Part shown: piece by piece, positions 8,271 to 16,324 of the stretch
How the letters are laid out: every line of letters starts with the position of its first letter
Numbering within the stretch: position 1 is the stretch's first letter
DNA from: an uncultured Bacteroidia bacterium
GTDB taxonomy: Bacteria; Bacteroidota; Bacteroidia; Bacteroidales; UBA932
Direction of reading: 5' to 3'
Assembly (NCBI GenBank): GCA_902798975.1
Contig: CADBYT010000007.1
Coordinates: 95,559-159,558, forward strand
Length of the DNA: 64,000 nt
Notes under the pieces: model-generated
Databases searched by the model: none
What the model was told of the DNA's origin: nothing
Seen by the model: only the letters and a program-made list of their open reading frames with translations
Position numbers and translations under genes: made by a program

Positions 8271-8762
8271 ATGATTGTTATTAGACCCTCTATTTGGTCA
8301 GAGGAAATCCGGGATGCTATCCGTTCAGAGGAAGAAGCGGAAATCTACCGCCGTTCCGGGCTGAAGGAGGCGCGGATCGGTGGTAGACTGGCGCTGATCC
8401 GAACGGACATTGACTGGTCGGATTACAGCATCCGGCGCAATACCTGGCTGAAGAACAAATTGGCAGATTATGACAAGTGGGCGGAGTATAACAATGCCGA
8501 TCTGATCGGGGAGGGTTTCCCCCCGCGCGACCGCAACGGAGATCCTTACGAACTGCACCATATAGGTCAGCGACAGGATTCACCCTTTGCGGAGCTGACT
8601 TGGGCTGAGCACATGGGGGATGGAAACAATACCATCCTGCATCAGGCGGGAAAGGAGTCGGAGATTGACCGGGAAGCGTTCGATGCCGAGAAATCGGCAT
8701 ACTGGCAAGCGCGTTTCAAAGCTTTTACTAAAGAAGAGCTGGACCGGATTTATCGACATTAG
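8271..8762 (+). CDS. Free-standing LHH (HNH/Endo VII superfamily) nuclease toxin domain
   Basis: 163 residues, essentially the whole LHH domain with no secretion or trafficking module. Diagnostic features in order are IYRRSGLKEA, ALIRTDID, ELHHIGQ (94-100), DSPFAELTWAEH, a later His (H124), and the closing YWQARF. In known polymorphic toxins this domain is the C-terminal DNase of a large secreted protein. Here it is a separate gene, 9 bases after the GTPase. It is therefore either an orphan toxin cassette or an effector of an intracellular defence system; the latter is inference. Confidence 0.8.
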   Translation: MIVIRPSIWSEEIRDAIRSEEEAEIYRRSGLKEARIGGRLALIRTDIDWSDYSIRRNTWLKNKLADYDKWAEYNNADLIGEGFPPRDRNGDPYELHHIGQRQDSPFAELTWAEHMGDGNNTILHQAGKESEIDREAFDAEKSAYWQARFKAFTKEELDRIYRH

Positions 8763-8837
8763 CTATCGCTTTGATTTTCAAGCATTAATGAAATTAGACG
8801 CGTTTTGTAACGAGCCTATATAGATTGTTGTGCGCTT

Positions 8838-9740
8838 TCAGCGCTCCCCATACATGTCCAGGATGCAGTAGGCATGGTCGATCACATCGTCCCGGAGGGA
8901 CTCCGGCTCGAGGACCTTGACCATGTCGTGGTATTTCATCAGTTCCATTGATAAATCCCAAGTGGGCGCCATCCGGAATTGGAAGATGGACCACTCGGCC
9001 GCCGTTTCTATTTCCACCTGGGACGCCTGAAGGGGGAGTGCCCGCATATACTGTCGGTGAGGGTCCCAGACCTTCAGTTTGACTGTGCAAACGGGCGTGT
9101 CGTCGATTACGACACCGAAGTATTCTCTGAAGAATTCTTCCGCGTTGAAATTCCTGGGGAGGCGGAACTTTCTGGAACAGACCTTGACCTCGCTGATTCT
9201 GTCCTGACTGTATAAGCGTGGTTTGTCGTAGTTCCCGCTCTTTCCGAGGACATACCACCGCTGGTGGAATAGTTTCAGGCAATAGGGCTCTATTTCCAGC
9301 GTCCGGGATTCAGCCTCCTCGAATCGTCTGTAGGTAATCTCGATGGTGTGGTTCTCCTTCATCGCATCGATGATAACGTTCAGATACTGTAGCCCCTCCG
9401 GAATGGGTTCGATGAGGATGCGGGCATTCATTCCGGCGCTCTCCTGTACGGTGCTGTTCGCGGCGATGGAGGTCAGCAGCCAGTTGCGCAGGCCGTCGGA
9501 GCCCAGATCATCTTTGTTGGAGATGAAATAACCCAACCCCTTCTGGTAACGGATTTCGATACCGAACTGCTCCAGGATCTCCGTCTTATGATTGAAGAAA
9601 GTCCGCTCCGGGAGCGGGCTCCCGTCCGGATTGAGGGAACTGAGCCGCCATTTGTCGCTGAGCTCCCGAAAGGAAATGGGCCCGCACTGCAGGATGGTAT
9701 TGATAAGCCAGGTGTAGCGTCCGAAAAAGTTGCTTGCCAT
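8838..9740 (-). CDS. WYL-domain transcriptional regulator
   Basis: 300 residues. The N-terminal winged-helix region (about 1-75, with ERTFFNHKTEILEQFGI) is followed by a WYL domain (about 130-215). That domain contains EITYRR, the EPYCLKLFHQRWYVLG core and YSQDRI, and a WCX-type C-terminal extension follows. WYL proteins bind nucleic-acid-like ligands and often control defence islands. The start at 9740 is chosen because a TATTTTTG box lies 23 bases upstream; longer in-frame extensions would cross that promoter. It lies between the two small-gene runs and is a plausible controller of both. Confidence 0.85.
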   Translation of the reverse strand: MASNFFGRYTWLINTILQCGPISFRELSDKWRLSSLNPDGSPLPERTFFNHKTEILEQFGIEIRYQKGLGYFISNKDDLGSDGLRNWLLTSIAANSTVQESAGMNARILIEPIPEGLQYLNVIIDAMKENHTIEITYRRFEEAESRTLEIEPYCLKLFHQRWYVLGKSGNYDKPRLYSQDRISEVKVCSRKFRLPRNFNAEEFFREYFGVVIDDTPVCTVKLKVWDPHRQYMRALPLQASQVEIETAAEWSIFQFRMAPTWDLSMELMKYHDMVKVLEPESLRDDVIDHAYCILDMYGER

Positions 9741-9763
9741 ATATTGTCGTTCTCCAACGGGTG

Positions 9764-9771
9764 CAAAAATA
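9764..9771 (-). promoter_or_regulatory. Bacteroidetes -7 box for the WYL regulator
   Basis: TATTTTTG on the minus strand, 23 bases before the start codon at 9740. It decides the start codon. Confidence 0.55.
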
Positions 9772-9888
9772 AGTCTCAACTCTGCAAAATCCCAGCAGAG
9801 GACAATTTTAGTAAAAAAAAGAGTCACTGCCAAGTTTTTGCCGACATAAGCCCTTATTTTGCAAGCAATAAAACCAAACAACGCACAT

Positions 9889-10044
9889 ATGGATGCTCTG
9901 GACAAATTCACGGAGAACCTGCCCTCCAACATTGTCGGCCTCGCCAAGGAGGTCATCAAGGCGGGATGGGATGTCGGCAGCAAGGTCGGCACGCATATCA
10001 ACGATTTCATCGATGCCATCTTCGATGGTTTCGACAAAAACTAA
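9889..10044 (+). CDS. Small amphipathic protein (51 aa)
   Basis: 51 residues. The central part (VGLAKEVIKAGWDVG through IDAIFDGF) would form an amphipathic helix, a pattern seen in small membrane-active peptides. It is divergent from the WYL gene and heads a run of four tiny genes. A weak TATTTTG element lies about 30 bases upstream. No family is recognised. Confidence 0.5.
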   Translation: MDALDKFTENLPSNIVGLAKEVIKAGWDVGSKVGTHINDFIDAIFDGFDKN

Positions 10045-10054
10045 TCACGTGGTC

Positions 10055-10177
10055 ATGAATAAGGATATCCTGAAATTTGCGGTAAAACTGTTCGTCGGAA
10101 TGGTGGCGCTCGCGACCGGGAGCACCCTGGTCAAGAAGGCTGGCGAGGGTGCCGGCAGAATCAAACTGAAAGACTGA
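10055..10177 (+). CDS. Small membrane peptide (40 aa)
   Basis: 40 residues with one hydrophobic helix (about 7-25, KFAVKLFVGMVALATGS) and a basic tail (VKKAGEG, KLKD). It starts 10 bases after the previous stop and ends 4 bases before the zinc-ribbon gene. Function unknown; coding status rests on operon spacing. Confidence 0.45.
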   Translation: MNKDILKFAVKLFVGMVALATGSTLVKKAGEGAGRIKLKD

Positions 10178-10181
10178 AACC

Positions 10182-10394
10182 ATGCTTCGAAAAGTACAAA
10201 AGATCAAGTGCCCCAAATGTGGGCACTCCTTCCTGGCGTTCGATATCGAGGACAATACCTCGGTCGGCTCTCTGGTCATCCGCTGCCCGAAATGCGGCAA
10301 GGTCGTGGATTTGAACTGGACGGGTATCTCGGGTTTTCTGCGCCGTTTGAAAGATGTCATTGAAAATGTCAAGGGGAAAGATGGGTGGATTTAG
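10182..10394 (+). CDS. Zinc-ribbon protein (70 aa)
   Basis: 70 residues with two knuckles, CPKC (10-13) and CPKC (37-40), typical of an MJ0042-like zinc ribbon, then a helical tail. It resembles the 58-residue zinc ribbon at 6583. Its 3' end overlaps the next gene's start by 14 bases in another frame, which implies translational coupling. Confidence 0.65.
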   Translation: MLRKVQKIKCPKCGHSFLAFDIEDNTSVGSLVIRCPKCGKVVDLNWTGISGFLRRLKDVIENVKGKDGWI

Positions 10395-10818
10395 ATTATT
10401 CTTCGTTTCCCTGCTTGTCGCCCTGGTTGCGGGAACGGCTGTCTGGGTGACGGTGAGTTTGACCAGATCCGTTTCGTCCGCGGAAATGAGTGAAGTCTGT
10501 TCCGAGACTTCGGGAATGACTTCTGCGGAAGCGCTGCAGGCTTTTGAGCAATCGGGGATTTCTGCTGCCTTGCTCTCAAGAATCCTGAACTGCTCCCGCT
10601 TCACCATCAAGCGCTTACGCGACGGAGAGTCGCTACCGACGCCGTCGATGGATGCGACGATCCTCGGATTGTACTCGAATTACCTGGTACTGAAAAAGTC
10701 GAACTTCCTGTTCCGCTGCCGGTTCATATCGGGGTACGACCAGTACTACAGCTTCTTGAACCCGCTGCAAGAACAGGTATGTGTGGGAGGAGATTCGCCG
10801 GTCGGGGCCGGCGAATGA
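10381..10818 (+). CDS. Membrane-anchored protein with a helix-turn-helix-like segment
   Basis: 145 residues. One N-terminal transmembrane helix (about 4-25) is followed by a segment reading AALLSRILNCSRFTIKRLRDG that looks like a helix-turn-helix recognition unit. The last residues (DSPVGAGE) and the stop codon come from a palindromic interspersed repeat (10793-10816), so the original C-terminus was probably replaced. The start overlaps the zinc-ribbon gene by 14 bases. The DNA-binding role is inference. Confidence 0.5.
   Translation: MGGFRLFFVSLLVALVAGTAVWVTVSLTRSVSSAEMSEVCSETSGMTSAEALQAFEQSGISAALLSRILNCSRFTIKRLRDGESLPTPSMDATILGLYSNYLVLKKSNFLFRCRFISGYDQYYSFLNPLQEQVCVGGDSPVGAGE
10793..10816 (+). 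repeat. Palindromic element, copy A
   Basis: ATTCGCCGG, a 6-base loop (TCGGGG), then CCGGCGAAT. This is a perfect 9-bp inverted repeat, and it supplies the C-terminal codons of the upstream gene and most of its stop codon. Related copies are at 15357 and 18669-18739. Confidence 0.8.
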
Positions 10819-10911
10819 CTGCGGCGGACGGAAACGCGGAGCCGGAATTGGTTTTTCGGCAAACTAGTCCGGGGAAAAATTCGGTCCGCCCGTCCGGAAG
10901 ACGCCGTCCGC

Positions 10912-11850
10912 CTACAGCAGGAAGAACAGTGCGACGCCGATCATGCTGACGGTCACGCCGAGGATTTCCTTCGGCGTGATCTTTTGTTTATAGATCACGG
11001 CGTAGGGGAGAATGATGAGCACGGGGGTGAGGGCCATCAGGGTGGAGGCGATTCCCGCATGGGCGTACTGAACGGCCATGAGCGAGAGCGACACGCCGAT
11101 GAAGGGACCGAAGAGGGTGGTGAGACCGGTGAACTTCATGCCGGTGCGGTCATGCACGGCGGCGCGAAGCTGCGGCAGCTGGCCCAGCAGGGCCATCCAG
11201 ACGAAGAATCCGACCAGGCCCGTCAGGGAGCGTATCATCGTGGAGGCGAAGGGCATGGCCCAGCTGAACGCTTCGGGTGCATCTGCGGGCAGCGCCGCCT
11301 CGTAGTGCTGCATGCCGATCTTGCTGAGCACGAGACCCACGCCCTGTCCCATGCCGGCGCCGATGCCCAGCAGGACGCCCTTGAGGGGCAGTTTGAGCGT
11401 GAGATGATGCCCATCCCGGGAGCGGCTCAGGATGGAAAGGGCGATACCCGACAGGGTGACGGCCATGGCCAGCCAGGATTTCCAGGAAAGCGTTTCGCCG
11501 AGCAGCGCCCAGCCCGCAATGGCGGCGAATACGGGAGCGAGCGTCATGAAGAGCTGCCCGAAACGGGCGCCGATCACGACATAGGAATTGAAGAGGCAGA
11601 AATCGCCGAAAACGTAGCCCACCAGGGCCGAGAGACCCATCCAAAGCCAGGTCTTGCCGTCGGCGAAAGCCGGGTAGGGGTGTCCGATGACGATCCAGAG
11701 CAGCCCGGCAAGCAGGATGGCGGAAAGGATCATCCGGAAGAGGTTGGTGCTCATGGCGCCGATGCGCCGGCTGGCTTCGTTGGCGAAAAGGGCCGTCGCG
11801 GTCCAGGCCACGGCGACGACAAGCGAGATGATTTCTCCCAGATACTGCAT
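10912..11850 (-). CDS. EamA/DMT-family permease
   Basis: 312 residues with ten predicted transmembrane helices arranged as two EamA repeats (the first ends around LSGIALSILSRS, the second around VTVSMIGVALFFLL). The drug/metabolite transporter superfamily exports amino acids, nucleobases or other metabolites; the substrate cannot be read from sequence. The start at 11850 (MQYLGE) is preferred because a TATTTTTG box lies 21 bases upstream. It is divergent from dcuB. Confidence 0.85.
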   Translation of the reverse strand: MQYLGEIISLVVAVAWTATALFANEASRRIGAMSTNLFRMILSAILLAGLLWIVIGHPYPAFADGKTWLWMGLSALVGYVFGDFCLFNSYVVIGARFGQLFMTLAPVFAAIAGWALLGETLSWKSWLAMAVTLSGIALSILSRSRDGHHLTLKLPLKGVLLGIGAGMGQGVGLVLSKIGMQHYEAALPADAPEAFSWAMPFASTMIRSLTGLVGFFVWMALLGQLPQLRAAVHDRTGMKFTGLTTLFGPFIGVSLSLMAVQYAHAGIASTLMALTPVLIILPYAVIYKQKITPKEILGVTVSMIGVALFFLL

Positions 11851-11871
11851 ACAATCCTTGCTGAAGGCCGG

Positions 11872-11879
11872 CAAAAATA
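11872..11879 (-). promoter_or_regulatory. Bacteroidetes -7 box for the EamA permease
   Basis: TATTTTTG on the minus strand, 21 bases upstream of the start at 11850; divergent from the box at 11893. Confidence 0.6.
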
Positions 11880-11892
11880 CGAAGAAAAACAG

Positions 11893-11900
11893 TATATTTG
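11893..11900 (+). promoter_or_regulatory. Bacteroidetes -7 box for dcuB
   Basis: TATATTTG, full consensus, 41 bases upstream of the dcuB start. Confidence 0.65.
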
Positions 11901-11941
11901 CATAGTACCATAAAGATTCATATCATAACCGCGCTTTCTCT

Positions 11942-13318
11942 ATGTCACTTGTCATGATTATCGAACTGCTGATCGTGCTGGCCGCCCTCTACGTCGGCTC
12001 GCGCTACGGCAGCCTGGCGCTCGGCGCCATTTCCGGCATCGGCCTCGCCATCCTCGTGTTCGGCTTCGGCCTCAAGCCCGGCACGCCGCCCACGGACGTC
12101 ATCTACATCATCATCGCCGCCGTCACCTGCGCGGGCACACTGCAGGCTTCCGGGGGTATGGACTGGATGATCCAGGTGGCCGAAAAGATGCTGCGCAAGC
12201 ATCCTGACCACATCACCTTCCTGGGGCCGCTGACCACCTTCTTCCTGACCGTGCTCGTGGGTACGGGCCACGTGGTCTATACGATCATGCCGATCATCTG
12301 CGACATAGCGCTCAAAAAGAATATCCGGCCGGAACGCCCCTGCGGCGTGTCGTCCATCGCCTCGCAGGTGGGTATCACCTGTTCTCCGATCGCCGCCGCC
12401 GTGGTGGCTTTCGTGACGATTTCCAACGCCAACGGTTTCATGGTGTCCATCCCGCAGGTGCTGATGGTCACGATCCCGTCCTGCCTCATCGGACTCATGT
12501 GCGCGGCGGCCGCTTCCTACAGGCGCGGCAAGGATCTGGACAAGGATCCCGACTTCATCGCGCGCAAGGCGGATCCGGAGATGTACAAGTACATGTACGG
12601 GAGCAGTGCCACCACCCTGGACAAGGTGATCAGCAAGGAAGCCAAGGCGTCCGTGTTCATTTTCCTGGGCGCCCTGCTCGTGATCGTGGGCTTTGCGTTC
12701 TGCCAGATGATCCATGTGGCGGACGGCGGCACGTTGGCCGAAGCCATCAACCTGCCGAAGATGAACATCATCATCCAGATCATCATGCTGACGGCTGCGG
12801 CGGCAAACATCATGTTCTGCAAGGCGCAGCCCAAGAAGGCCGTCGGCGGCGCCGTGTGGCAGTCCGGTATGGTGGCCGTGGTGGCCATCTACGGCATCGC
12901 CTGGCTGGCGGACACCTATTTCGGCAACTACCTGGACGAGATGAAGCTGATGCTCGCGGACCTCGTGACCAACTATCCATGGTCCATCGCTTTCGTGTTC
13001 TTCCTCGTGTCCGTGCTGATCAACAGCCAGGGCGCCGTGGTCGTAGCGATGCTGCCTCTGGCCTATGAGTTGGGTATCGCGGGTCCGGTGCTGCTGGGCG
13101 TGCTGCCGAGCGTCTACGGCTATTTCTTCATCCCGAATTACCCCTCTGATATCGCTACGGTCAACTTTGACCGCTCGGGTACGACCAAGATCGGCCGCTA
13201 CCTGTTGAACCACTCTTTCATGATGCCGGGCCTGATCTGCGTGATCGTGTCCACGGTGGTGGGCTATCTTGTTACAAATGTCGCCTTCCACGGTTACTTC
13301 ATGAGTTTCGTCCATTAG
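11942..13318 (+). CDS. dcuB: Anaerobic C4-dicarboxylate transporter DcuB
   Basis: 458 residues, a polytopic inner-membrane protein. Hallmarks shared with E. coli DcuB include TLQASGG, GTGHVVYTIMPI, NIRPERP, the cytoplasmic RGKDLDKD loop, SGMVAVVAIYGIAW and the C-terminal YPSDxAxxxFDRSGTT motif. It exchanges fumarate or aspartate for succinate in anaerobic fumarate respiration, which suits a succinate-producing Bacteroidales. An internal start at 11954 is possible. Confidence 0.93.
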   Translation: MSLVMIIELLIVLAALYVGSRYGSLALGAISGIGLAILVFGFGLKPGTPPTDVIYIIIAAVTCAGTLQASGGMDWMIQVAEKMLRKHPDHITFLGPLTTFFLTVLVGTGHVVYTIMPIICDIALKKNIRPERPCGVSSIASQVGITCSPIAAAVVAFVTISNANGFMVSIPQVLMVTIPSCLIGLMCAAAASYRRGKDLDKDPDFIARKADPEMYKYMYGSSATTLDKVISKEAKASVFIFLGALLVIVGFAFCQMIHVADGGTLAEAINLPKMNIIIQIIMLTAAAANIMFCKAQPKKAVGGAVWQSGMVAVVAIYGIAWLADTYFGNYLDEMKLMLADLVTNYPWSIAFVFFLVSVLINSQGAVVVAMLPLAYELGIAGPVLLGVLPSVYGYFFIPNYPSDIATVNFDRSGTTKIGRYLLNHSFMMPGLICVIVSTVVGYLVTNVAFHGYFMSFVH

Positions 13319-13337
13319 GACGTTCCGTTTTTATTGC

Positions 13338-13345
13338 TATCTTTC
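13338..13345 (+). promoter_or_regulatory. Near-consensus -7 box
   Basis: TATCTTTC (7 of 8 to TAnnTTTG), 20 bases before the GTG start at 13366. Confidence 0.4.
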
Positions 13346-13365
13346 GAGAGAAAACTGATTGAGCC

Positions 13366-14601
13366 GTGAAAACCATTTTAAGACTTCTGACGCTTTTGTG
13401 CCTGTTGGCCGGTCCGCTGGCCTTCGGGCAGACCGATAGCCTGCGCTATTCCGTCCGGGGCACCGTCGTCGATGCCTCCGGCGGCAGGCCGCTGGGTTAT
13501 GTGTCCGTGACCCTGCCGGGCACGAACTATGCGACCGTGACCAATCAGGACGGCGTGTTCGTGATCAAGTCCGACACGCAGCCGCGTTTCGTGTCGTTCT
13601 CGCTGATGGGGTATAAGTCGCAGACCGTTCCGGCTGACCCGGACCAGATGATGCGCGTGCGGCTGAACCGTGGGCAATTCACGCTGGATCCCGCCCAGGT
13701 GGTCTCCGGCGATCCGCTGACCATCCTTCGGGATGCGATCTACAGGATCACCGCGAACTGCCCTGACGAGGCGGAGCTTTTCGACTGCTTCTACCGCGAG
13801 ACGGTCCAGAAGCGCCAGCGCTTTATCTACATCTCCGAAGCGGTCACCAAGATGTACAAGACCCCGTTCCGGGTTAATTTCGGCCGCGACCGCGCCGCCG
13901 TGGAGAAGAGCCGCCTGCTCACCAGCCCGCGCAAATCGGACACCCTGTCGGTCAAGGTGGTCGGCGGTCCGGTGCAGGCCGTGGACCTGGATATCGTCAA
14001 GACGCGCGATTTCTTCCTGGACGAGGAATATCTGGAAATGTTCGATCTGGAGATGATGGATCCGGTGATGCTGGACGACCGCCGTCAGTTTGTCATCCAG
14101 CTGACGCCCATCGTGCAGCAGGATTTCGCGCTGCATCATGGCACAATCTACATCGACCAGGAGACGATGGCCTTCTCGCGCATCGAGATGACCCTGGACA
14201 TGTCCGATCCGGAAAAGGCTTCCCGGGCAATGCTGGTCAGCAAGCCGATGGACATCCGCTTCCGGCCGAAGGAAATGTCGCTGCTGCTCAACTACAAGCG
14301 CGAGGACGGCAAGAGCCGCCTGAGCTATGCGCGTACGGTGTTCCGCTTCAACTGCGACGCCCGCAAGCGCCTGTTCAATACGGAATTCACCGTGATTGCC
14401 GAGATGGTGGTGACCAACCGTTATCCGACCGCAGACGTGGCTCCGATCGACCGCAAGGAGGCTTTCCGCAGCAACGAGATCCTCGCTGACAAGACGCAGA
14501 CCTACTTCGATCCGGATTTCTGGAAGGACTACAACATCATCGAACCGACCGAGAGTCTTGAGAATGCAATCGGACGGCTCAAGCGGGAAGAGAGCAATTA
14601 G
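13366..14601 (+). CDS. Exported CarboxypepD_reg-like domain protein
   Basis: 411 residues beginning at GTG. A signal peptide (about 1-21, cleaved after AFG) precedes a CarboxypepD_reg-like beta-sandwich (about 28-105, RYSVRGTVVDASGGRPLGYVSV and FVSFSLMGYKS). A long domain of unknown function typical of Bacteroidetes outer-membrane-associated proteins follows. It lacks the TonB-dependent receptor barrel that often follows this domain. It is probably periplasmic or outer-membrane associated and lies alone between dcuB and the ior operon. Confidence 0.75.
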   Translation: MKTILRLLTLLCLLAGPLAFGQTDSLRYSVRGTVVDASGGRPLGYVSVTLPGTNYATVTNQDGVFVIKSDTQPRFVSFSLMGYKSQTVPADPDQMMRVRLNRGQFTLDPAQVVSGDPLTILRDAIYRITANCPDEAELFDCFYRETVQKRQRFIYISEAVTKMYKTPFRVNFGRDRAAVEKSRLLTSPRKSDTLSVKVVGGPVQAVDLDIVKTRDFFLDEEYLEMFDLEMMDPVMLDDRRQFVIQLTPIVQQDFALHHGTIYIDQETMAFSRIEMTLDMSDPEKASRAMLVSKPMDIRFRPKEMSLLLNYKREDGKSRLSYARTVFRFNCDARKRLFNTEFTVIAEMVVTNRYPTADVAPIDRKEAFRSNEILADKTQTYFDPDFWKDYNIIEPTESLENAIGRLKREESN

Positions 14602-14613
14602 TTCCGTGTTTTC

Positions 14614-14644
14614 TTGTTATCTTGACCGGAATGAGCTATCTTTG
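14614..14644 (+). promoter_or_regulatory. Promoter of the iorA-iorB-paaK-ACT operon
   Basis: TTG (14614-14616), a 20-bp spacer, then TATCTTTG (14637-14644). This matches the Bacteroidetes -33/-7 layout. The iorA ATG is 22 bases downstream, which selects 14667 over the TTG at 14658. Confidence 0.7.
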
Positions 14645-14666
14645 TTCCGGTTAGTTATTGTGTATC

Positions 14667-16322
14667 ATGTCTGAAAAACGCTTGCTTTTGGGCGATGAAG
14701 CCGTAGCCTTGGGCGCCCTGTATGCCGGCCTGTCCGGCGTATACGCCTACCCCGGCACGCCGTCGACCGAAATTACCGAATACATACAGCAGAGTCCGTT
14801 CGCGCGGGAGCGCGGTGTGCGCAGCCGCTGGTGCACCAACGAGAAGACGGCCATGGAAGCCGCCCTCGGCATGTCCTATGCTGGCAAACGCGCCCTCGTG
14901 TGCATGAAGCACGTGGGCATGAACGTGTGCGCGGACGCCTTCGTGAACGCCGCCGTCACGGGAGTGAAGGGCGGCCTGGTGGTGCTGGCGGCCGATGATC
15001 CGTCCATGCATTCTTCGCAGAACGAGCAGGATTCCCGTTTCTACGGGAAATTCGCCCTCGTGCCCGTGCTGGAGCCGTCCAGCCAGCAGGAGGCCTACGA
15101 TATGATGGCAGACGCTTTCGCCCTCTCCGAGTCGCTCAAGCTGCCCGTGCTGATGCGCCTGGTCACGCGCCTCGCGCATTCCCGTGCCGCCGTGGCGGTG
15201 GGGGAGCCGCTCGCGCAGAACGCCCTGGACCCCGATTCCGAGCGCAGCCACTGGGTGCTGCTGCCCGGCAACGCCAAGCGGCAGTATGCGTCGCTGGTGG
15301 CGAAGCAGCCGGAGATCGCTGCCATGGCGGAGAAGTCCGGGTTCAATCGGATGGAGATTCGCCGGTCAAGCCGGCGAATGACGGAAGAAGGCGGGCATGA
15401 AGGTGGTGTCATGTCCGGCGGTGACCGGACATCGCTCGGCATCATCGCCTGCGGTATCGCTTACAACTATGTCCGTGAATCCGCTCCGCAGGGCCTTCCC
15501 CTGCTGAAGCTTTCGCAATACCCGCTTCCCGCGAAGCAGATCCGCGAACTGGCGGCGCATTGCAGCCGCATCCTGGTGGTCGAGGACGGCCAGCCCTTCG
15601 TCGAAGAGCAGGTCCGGGCGTTGCTGGGGGCGGACTATCCCGTTTGCGGGCGCCTGACCGGTGACCTGCCCCGCACCGGCGAACTGACGCCGGACTGCGT
15701 GGCAGCGGCGCTCGGCGTGCCCTGCGGCCCCGCCTTCGCTCCGGCCCGCAACCTCGCCCCGCGTCCGCCCCAGCTCTGCCAGGGGTGCGGCCACCGCGAC
15801 GTCTATACGGCCCTGAACCAGGTGGCCGCGGAGTACCCGGATGCCCGCATCTTCGGCGACATCGGCTGCTATACGCTCGGCGCGCTGCCGCCGTTCCGCG
15901 CCATTGATTCCTGCGTGGACATGGGCGCTTCCATCACGATGGCCAAGGGTGCCGCCGACGCCGGTGTGTATCCTGCCATTGCCGTGATCGGCGATTCCAC
16001 CTTCACGCATTCCGGCATGACCGGCCTGCTGGACGCCGTCAACGACGGCTCCGACATCACGGTCATCATCAGCGACAACCTCACGACGGCCATGACCGGC
16101 GGACAGGATTCCGCGGGCACGCACAAGTTCGAGGCCATCTGCCTTGCCCTGGGCGTGGAGCGGGAGCACCTGCACGTGGTCGTGCCCCTGCCGGCGAACA
16201 TGCCGGAAATCACACGCATCCTGCGCGAGGAAATCAACTACCACGGCGTGTCCGTCATCATTCCGCAGCGCGAGTGCATGCAGACGCTCGGCCGCAAACT
16301 CCGTCAGAAAAAGCAGCAGTAG
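14667..16322 (+). CDS. iorA: Indolepyruvate ferredoxin oxidoreductase, alpha subunit
   Basis: 551 residues. The N-terminal pyruvate-oxidoreductase domain (PGTPSTEI, EKTAMEAA) and C-terminal TPP-binding domain (QLCQGCGHRDVY, GDIGCYTLG, GDSTFTHSGM) are clear. It oxidatively decarboxylates aryl-pyruvates from aromatic amino acids to aryl-acetyl-CoA with ferredoxin. The usual C-terminal 4Fe-4S ferredoxin domain is absent, so electrons must leave by a separate carrier. A palindromic element and a second hairpin are inserted in frame near residues 230-256 (EIRRSSRRMTEE onward), at the join between domains, where the extra residues are probably tolerated. Confidence 0.92.
   Translation: MSEKRLLLGDEAVALGALYAGLSGVYAYPGTPSTEITEYIQQSPFARERGVRSRWCTNEKTAMEAALGMSYAGKRALVCMKHVGMNVCADAFVNAAVTGVKGGLVVLAADDPSMHSSQNEQDSRFYGKFALVPVLEPSSQQEAYDMMADAFALSESLKLPVLMRLVTRLAHSRAAVAVGEPLAQNALDPDSERSHWVLLPGNAKRQYASLVAKQPEIAAMAEKSGFNRMEIRRSSRRMTEEGGHEGGVMSGGDRTSLGIIACGIAYNYVRESAPQGLPLLKLSQYPLPAKQIRELAAHCSRILVVEDGQPFVEEQVRALLGADYPVCGRLTGDLPRTGELTPDCVAAALGVPCGPAFAPARNLAPRPPQLCQGCGHRDVYTALNQVAAEYPDARIFGDIGCYTLGALPPFRAIDSCVDMGASITMAKGAADAGVYPAIAVIGDSTFTHSGMTGLLDAVNDGSDITVIISDNLTTAMTGGQDSAGTHKFEAICLALGVEREHLHVVVPLPANMPEITRILREEINYHGVSVIIPQRECMQTLGRKLRQKKQQ
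15357..15379 (+). repeat. Palindromic element, copy B, inside iorA
   Basis: ATTCGCCGG-TCAAG-CCGGCGAAT, a perfect 9-bp inverted repeat read through in frame within iorA. Its frame differs from that used where the element closes other genes. Confidence 0.85.
15411..15432 (+). repeat. Second hairpin in the iorA insertion
   Basis: ATGTCCGG-CGGTGA-CCGGACAT, a perfect 8-bp inverted repeat 31 bases after copy B and also translated in frame. It may be a second module of the same inserted element. Confidence 0.6.
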
Positions 16323-16324
16323 CC

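Noticed and set aside
11945-13315. 456-codon antisense frame opposite dcuB
   Set aside because: His/Asp/Gly-rich translation typical of a reverse-frame shadow.
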